A program made the position numbers and the translations under genes. The notes beneath the pieces were generated by a model. That model did not search any database and had not been told where the DNA came from. It saw nothing but the letters and a program-made list of their open reading frames with translations. Of a stretch of 64,000 bases of DNA, positions 59,629-64,000 are shown in pieces. The DNA is from Cinnamomum chago (lineage: Eukaryota > Streptophyta > Magnoliopsida > Laurales > Lauraceae): assembly GCA_038049695.1 (NCBI GenBank), contig CP142456.1, positions 24,415,001 through 24,479,000 on the forward strand, given 5' to 3'. Every line of letters begins with the position of its first letter. Within the stretch, counting starts at the first letter, position 1.

Positions 59629-61496
59629 TGTAAGTCCTGGGATCCTAACCCTAGAGGGGGGGGTGAATAGGGTGTGCTACAAATATGACCAATTTAGATA
59701 AATTTTAATTTCTTAACATAAACTAGTCACATGTGATGATTAATCAAACAATATGCAGAAGCTAATATAAACAATCACCACAAAAGCAATCACCACAACA
59801 CAAAGGTTTATAGTGGTTCGGCCTCAATGCCTACGTCCACTACCGGCTTGTGATCCAATCACCCCACCGGATTTCCACTAAGTATGCTTTTTTACTAGGC
59901 TAAGCAATAACCCTTACAATGTTGTTTTTACTAGGCTCAACAACAACCTTTACAAGATGCTTTTCAAGGCTAAGCAATAACCTTTACACAATGCTTTTCT
60001 TAGGCTAAGCAATAACCTTTACAAATAAAGATTTCTCTAAGAAAGTGTCTTCACAAAAGATCACTCTAAGAGATACAAATTAAGCTCAAAGAAATTGCCT
60101 CTTAAATAGGCTAATATGAAAGTGTAAATCAACTCACACAAACACTAAATGAATGCAAAGATGTATGCTCATGATGTGTGTGTGTGATAACTTCAATCAA
60201 ATTAAAAACAAAGCTCAATTAATATATTGCTTAAAGCATTTCAAAGTTTAAGGCTCATAAAAGATTGATTGAAGTTTAATGCAAATCACATGTATGACAA
60301 ACAACTTGTTAATGACATAAAAATCAAAGACTCACAAGTTGTATGAAAATGACTAACTTAGAACATGTGATACATGTGCAATGTTGTTTTCAAAACCAAA
60401 TGATTTAACTAAAGTTTAAATGAATGAAAACAACAAATTAGGTTTCAACCAAGACAAGGAATCATGCTTTAAAGGAAATCAAAGACTTTGGCTAAGCATG
60501 ATTAAGAAAGTTTTTAAAACAACTTGGATTGAAACCAAGGTGAAGAATCCAATCTTAATTAGATCAAAGATTAAGAGAAGAATGGATTCAACACATCATA
60601 GTTATCATGCTAAAAATCATTTACCAATAATTTAAACAAAGCACATAACTTATGATTAAGAGAGGTAGAGCTTACTTAGAGATTTAACCTCATTAATCCA
60701 AGCTTTAGCTCTCCAAAAGACTCTTTGGTCTCTCTTAGTTCATCCCCTTTGTCTTGTCTCCAAATGCCTCAAAGAAGGCTTAAAAATCTCCAACTTTGAC
60801 AAAGGAAAGAACTACATTTTATACTTAAAAACTGCCCAACGGCTAGTCACAGGTCGACCTAGCAAAGGGGGGGTCGGCCTGCTACACACAACGGTCAGAA
60901 AAATGACCGTTGGAGCTTCAGGAGCCCAGTCAACCTGCAGTGTGGCAGGTCGACCTAGGTCCCTGGGCAGGTCGACCTACCACACTGCAGGTCGACTGCC
61001 TGGGACCAAAAATCCTATTTTTTCCACATTAGAAGGTTTTTCTTAGAGGGGATTTTTGGGCCACTAAACCAAGCTTGGAAACATGTTTTAAATCAATCTA
61101 AGATGTTTAAAAACATGAAACACAAAAAGCCTAAAATGATTTGAAACTTTAAAACCAAAGGCTTGCTTGATTTGATAAAACTCTTTTCACATAAAAATGC
61201 ATACAAAAACGATTCTGAAAATGATGAATGTATGCAAGGAACAAACCTAAAACCTCAATTTGATTTTACAAAAGTAATGCACAAAGAATTAGGTTTTCAA
61301 AAGAGTTTGGATTCTAAAACCAATGCATCCAAGTTTAGAAACAAAACATGCATAAGTCATTAGTTCTACAAGTTTAAAATCCAATGCATGTATAAAACCA
61401 GATTTCAAGATTTTCTAAAATAATGCATGTGTGAAAATTCAAATGATGCTAAAGAGAAAATGCATCCATCAAATTGCAAATACAAAATCCCTAACA
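59629..61496 (-). mobile_element. Solo LTR D2, 1868 bp, same family as D, nested in E
   Basis: In element orientation begins TGTTAGGGATTTTG and ends GGACTTACA, with exact aactt duplication (59624-59628 and 61497-61501). It shares with D the GGTCGACC cassette (60836-61013), the short tandem repeats (59890-60020) and the ccctattcacccccc end. Non-coding. Confidence 0.85.
60836..61013 (-). repeat. Palindromic cassette, GGTCGACC class, in solo LTR D2
   Basis: AGGTCGACCT words with CCTGGGCAGG and CACACTGCAGG spacers, the same as D. Confidence 0.85.
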
Positions 61497-63092
61497 AACT
61501 TAACCAAAATCCACTAAATACGCTTAAAACTAAAACACAACTTAATTAATGCTAATCGAGGTCACTCGGGACGGGGTCTTACAATGTGCAACAGGGACTT
61601 CTTCCTCTTCAGCATGAACCTCTTCACCGTGAGCACCAATAGGAATATGAGTTGTGGATTGAGACAATGTTCGGGCATTGATCGGATTCTTGATCTTTTG
61701 AGTGAGCTCATTTGACCTTTTAGGAATTTCCTTGAATGTAAGAAAATCAGTGATAAGAACACCGAATGGTAGAAGAGAGTTCTTCTTGGCTATCGGAGCT
61801 TAATAAAGACATTCAAAATTTTGGAATATTTACTTGTTTTCCAGTCCCAATGCAATATATCAAATAGCCATTTCGTTGTGCCACATTAGAAGTGTGTCCC
61901 CTGGGTTCCAAATTATGACACACAAATTGGTTGAGGAACCGGTATTCATCAGTCAGATTGCCATGGAGAAGAATGCCTCCTGGCCATCATGTCTCTGCTC
62001 TGCAAATTGTAGTGGCCACAATGTCATAATTAATGGGACCTGGAAGTTCATCCGGTATAGGATAATCCGGATTGTCCACCACAGGAATATTGATGAATTC
62101 TGCAATCTCATCAACTGAGATGGTCAACCATCTTCCACGAACATAAGTCTTTATTGAACCAAATTCCAAGACCTCCATGTTGCAGTAAAATTCACGCATC
62201 CAGTCTACGTGAATTTGTGAGAGTTGAACTTCATCAAGGAGAACCAATTTCTATTTGCTAGACTTCTAAACACACGTTTGTTATGAAATTCCTCTGCAAC
62301 TCTCTCTCTCAGATTCAATGTTACGAGATGCAAACTGTTCATGAAATTGATCTGGTTTTCCCAAAAAAGGGAACCTTGTATGATCTTAGGATGAGGAGGA
62401 TGATGATTCCACATGTTGTCTCTTTTTAGGAGCCATGAGAAGATAATATGCAATGGACCATTTTAGAGAGAATCCAAGTCAGAGTCCATGCCAAACACCG
62501 TTTTCATCCAACCAAATCCTGCAAGAAAATTAGGTATAACCACCCATCTCCACAATCCACACAATCAACACAATAAATCTCCAACCATTCAAACACAATG
62601 TAACTGATGTGAAACTTGACTCGATCCATCTCCAAATCTATCCAAACCCATTCAATCTCCAAGATAAAGAATTGAGCAAATAACAATGATAATGAATCCC
62701 AAATTTTTAAGTTTACAGAGTTGTTATCAATTCATCGAAGATAAAAAAAATCCATTATCCAAGAACCATATGCAAAACGGAATAAGTGAAGATGAAATGA
62801 AAATGATGAATGATTAGATGAATGGAATGAAACAACTAAAACGAAGAAACAAGGAAAACGAAGAAACTATGTATAATCTAGATGCCATGATAGAAAATCC
62901 TAATCTAATTTAGATGCCATTAGAAGTAGTAGAATGTAAATGAAGGAGAAGATGAATGAAAAAATACCTTTTGGATGAAGGGATGGACGACGCAAGACAG
63001 TAAGAAGAAAGGGAAAAAAAAAGTTAGGGCTTAGCAGGGAAACAAAGAAGACAAAGTGAGAAAGAAGAGACTTCGCGCGGGTTTTAATGCTC

Positions 63093-63134
63093 TGGGTTCG
63101 CTCGAGCAAACGTGAATGGTCACTCGAGCGAACT
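63093..63134 (-). repeat. Palindromic cassette, GCTCGAGC class, internal copy of copia-2
   Basis: TTCGCTCGAGCAAA and TCACTCGAGCGAA about 20 bp apart, upstream of the extra 3' ORF, in the same relative place as the internal cassette of copia-1. Confidence 0.8.
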
Positions 63135-63738
63135 ACCAAGGGTTTGAAACCTTTGAGTGCAGTGCGACAAAAAGTCTCTAACGTTTATGTTTCGGTCAAA
63201 TCTCTCCATGAACAGTGATAACATTTCACTATAGAAATTTTTTTCATAAATTTAAGCACACAGTGAAAGAGTGAACAGTATGACCATGAGAAAAATAAAA
63301 AATAATAATAAAAGATAGTGTGGTCCACTCCCCCTAAATCTTCTTGAGATGAACAAAATTGTTGCATAAGGAGCACACCCATCAACAAAAAGTTGAGCAA
63401 AGTAGTTTCGTCCAATTTTTTTTTTTATTAAAATGGACTCTTTCGAGTACACCTTTTTTCTTTTTTCGTTTTGAAATCAAGTCGAGGATGGGTTAAACCA
63501 TCATGGGTGACTTTCACACTAATGAACATGGTAGCCTTCTCCAAATGAAAATTACCAATCAAGTGGAAGCTTTCACACACATTCTTAGGTAGCCTTCTTC
63601 CTTTGGTTAAACCTTATTGCTACGACATCTATCAAAGATAAAAACAGAGATAACAGTGAGAGAATCGAAAATGATCCGTGTAGTGCAAAAAAAAATGGTC
63701 ATGTGTAAATGTGAGTGTGTACTTAAATAAATAAAAAT

Positions 63739-64000
63739 TTATGGAGTGTAGGGAATAAGAGAAATCCCTAAAGATTTTTGCAGAGATTCAAACCGCATTG
63801 CATCCAAGGGTTTTGTTAAAATATCCGCAAGTTGAGCGTCAGTAGGAATATGATGCAAAGAAATTGTTCTTTCCTCCACAAGATCAAAAATGAAATGATG
63901 CCTAATGTCTATATGTTTAGTGCGAGAGTGTTGGACTGAATTTTTTGATATATCAATAGCACTCTGATTATCACAAAAGACAGTCATTGTTTCTTGCTCA
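63739..64000 (-). pseudogene. RNase H end of copia-2 pol (fossil, cut by window)
   Basis: Reads VFCDNQSAIDISKN then HSRTKHIDIRHHF and TKPLDAMRFESLQKSLGI, the conserved end of Copia RNase H and close to copia-1 at about 8247-8470. The rest lies past the window edge. Confidence 0.85.

Larger units (their letters stand above)
56584..61583 (-). mobile_element. Solo LTR E, about 3.13 kb without its insert, Gypsy-like
   Basis: In element orientation begins TGTAAGACCCCGTCCCGAG and ends CCAAGGTCGTGACA. Exact atgtg duplication (56579-56583 and 61584-61588). It carries D2 near its 5' end, the conserved inverted repeat (59278-59309), TATA-like cttatataag (59195-59204) and a GCTCGAGC cassette (58104-58380). 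The block at 57310-57930 matches C1/C2 in reverse. Non-coding. Confidence 0.85.
56429..62436 (-). pseudogene. Extra 3' ORF of copia-2 (plant transposon protein type, fossil), split by E
   Basis: Starts MAPKKRQHVESSSSS at 62436, parallel to MAPKATKPRKR in copia-1. The block around 62190-62080 reads REFYCNMEVLEFGSIKTYVRG then ISVDEIAEFINIPVV, the recognisable core of the plant transposon protein family. The tail beyond E (about 56550-56430) is a coiled coil (KIDQLAAQVQDLTARVDIGF). Function unknown. Fossil, broken by the insertion and by a few other changes. Confidence 0.72.
55087..64000 (-). mobile_element. SIRE-like Copia element (copia-2), minus strand, cut by the window end
   Basis: From right to left: RNase H end (64000-63739), non-coding spacer with a palindromic cassette (63134-63093), extra 3' ORF (62436-61584, then 56583-56429 beyond insert E), polypurine tract CCAAAGGGGGAGA (about 56060-56048), 3' LTR (56046 to about 55087). 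The order copies copia-1. The 5' LTR and the rest of pol lie beyond 64000, so no duplication or LTR age can be given. Fossil with several breaks. Confidence 0.8.

Overview
The window looks like nuclear DNA of a flowering plant with a large, retrotransposon-rich genome. It holds one multi-exon gene with canonical GT-AG introns (a WRINKLED1-type AP2 transcription factor, including its 9-nt micro-exon). Almost everything else is transposable elements: plant Copia elements primed by initiator-tRNA-Met, large solo LTRs with 5-bp target duplications, an L1-type LINE and a hAT-type MITE. I cannot name the species.

Layout. 1-2200: a hAT-like MITE with an 8-bp duplication (408-1356) and a probable tRNA-derived SINE (about 1470-1730, minus). 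2203-11943: a structurally complete but decayed SIRE-like Copia element with perfect 5-bp duplications and an extra ORF between pol and the 3' LTR. 13200-16664: the AP2 gene, 8 exons and 405 codons, with TATA box and poly(A) signal. 17087-17480: a Copia LTR scrap. 17900-32500: an old minus-strand LINE relic split by solo LTRs B (18345-20764), A (20967-23936) and C1 (24154-32409); C1 itself carries C2 (24740-28961), a second copy of its own family. 32784-44144: a pol-less Copia element (copia-3) with solo LTR D in its gag region and a partial Angela/Tork-like Copia element (F) in its 3' LTR. 44261-53929: an almost open L1 LINE split by solo LTR G (45701-49680). About 55087 to the window end: a minus-strand SIRE-like Copia element (copia-2), cut by the window edge, with solo LTR E in its extra ORF and solo LTR D2 inside E.

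Nearly every boundary is fixed by an exact target-site duplication, so the order of insertions can be read directly. The older layers are a minus-strand Copia LTR remnant (32600 to about 54080) and the LINE relic; the youngest are C2, D, D2, F and G.

The most unusual signal is not a gene. Almost every LTR family here, Copia and Gypsy-like alike, carries a short array of one 10-12 bp palindromic word at a fixed place. Four word classes occur: CCGATCGATCGG, TCGCTCGAGCGA, GCGGTTAACCGC/GCGGCTAGCCGC and AGGTCGACCT. Two copies of the same LTR family (C1 and C2) carry different words in the same place. Unrelated families share both the word and the spacer, once in inverted orientation (C1 and copia-1). 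Two Copia elements carry their own word twice, in the LTR and again upstream of the extra ORF. This looks like an exchangeable, concertedly evolving cassette.

The AP2 gene is the only convincing host gene. It probably works as a DNA-binding regulator of fatty-acid or cuticular lipid genes. The rest describes genome expansion and decay.
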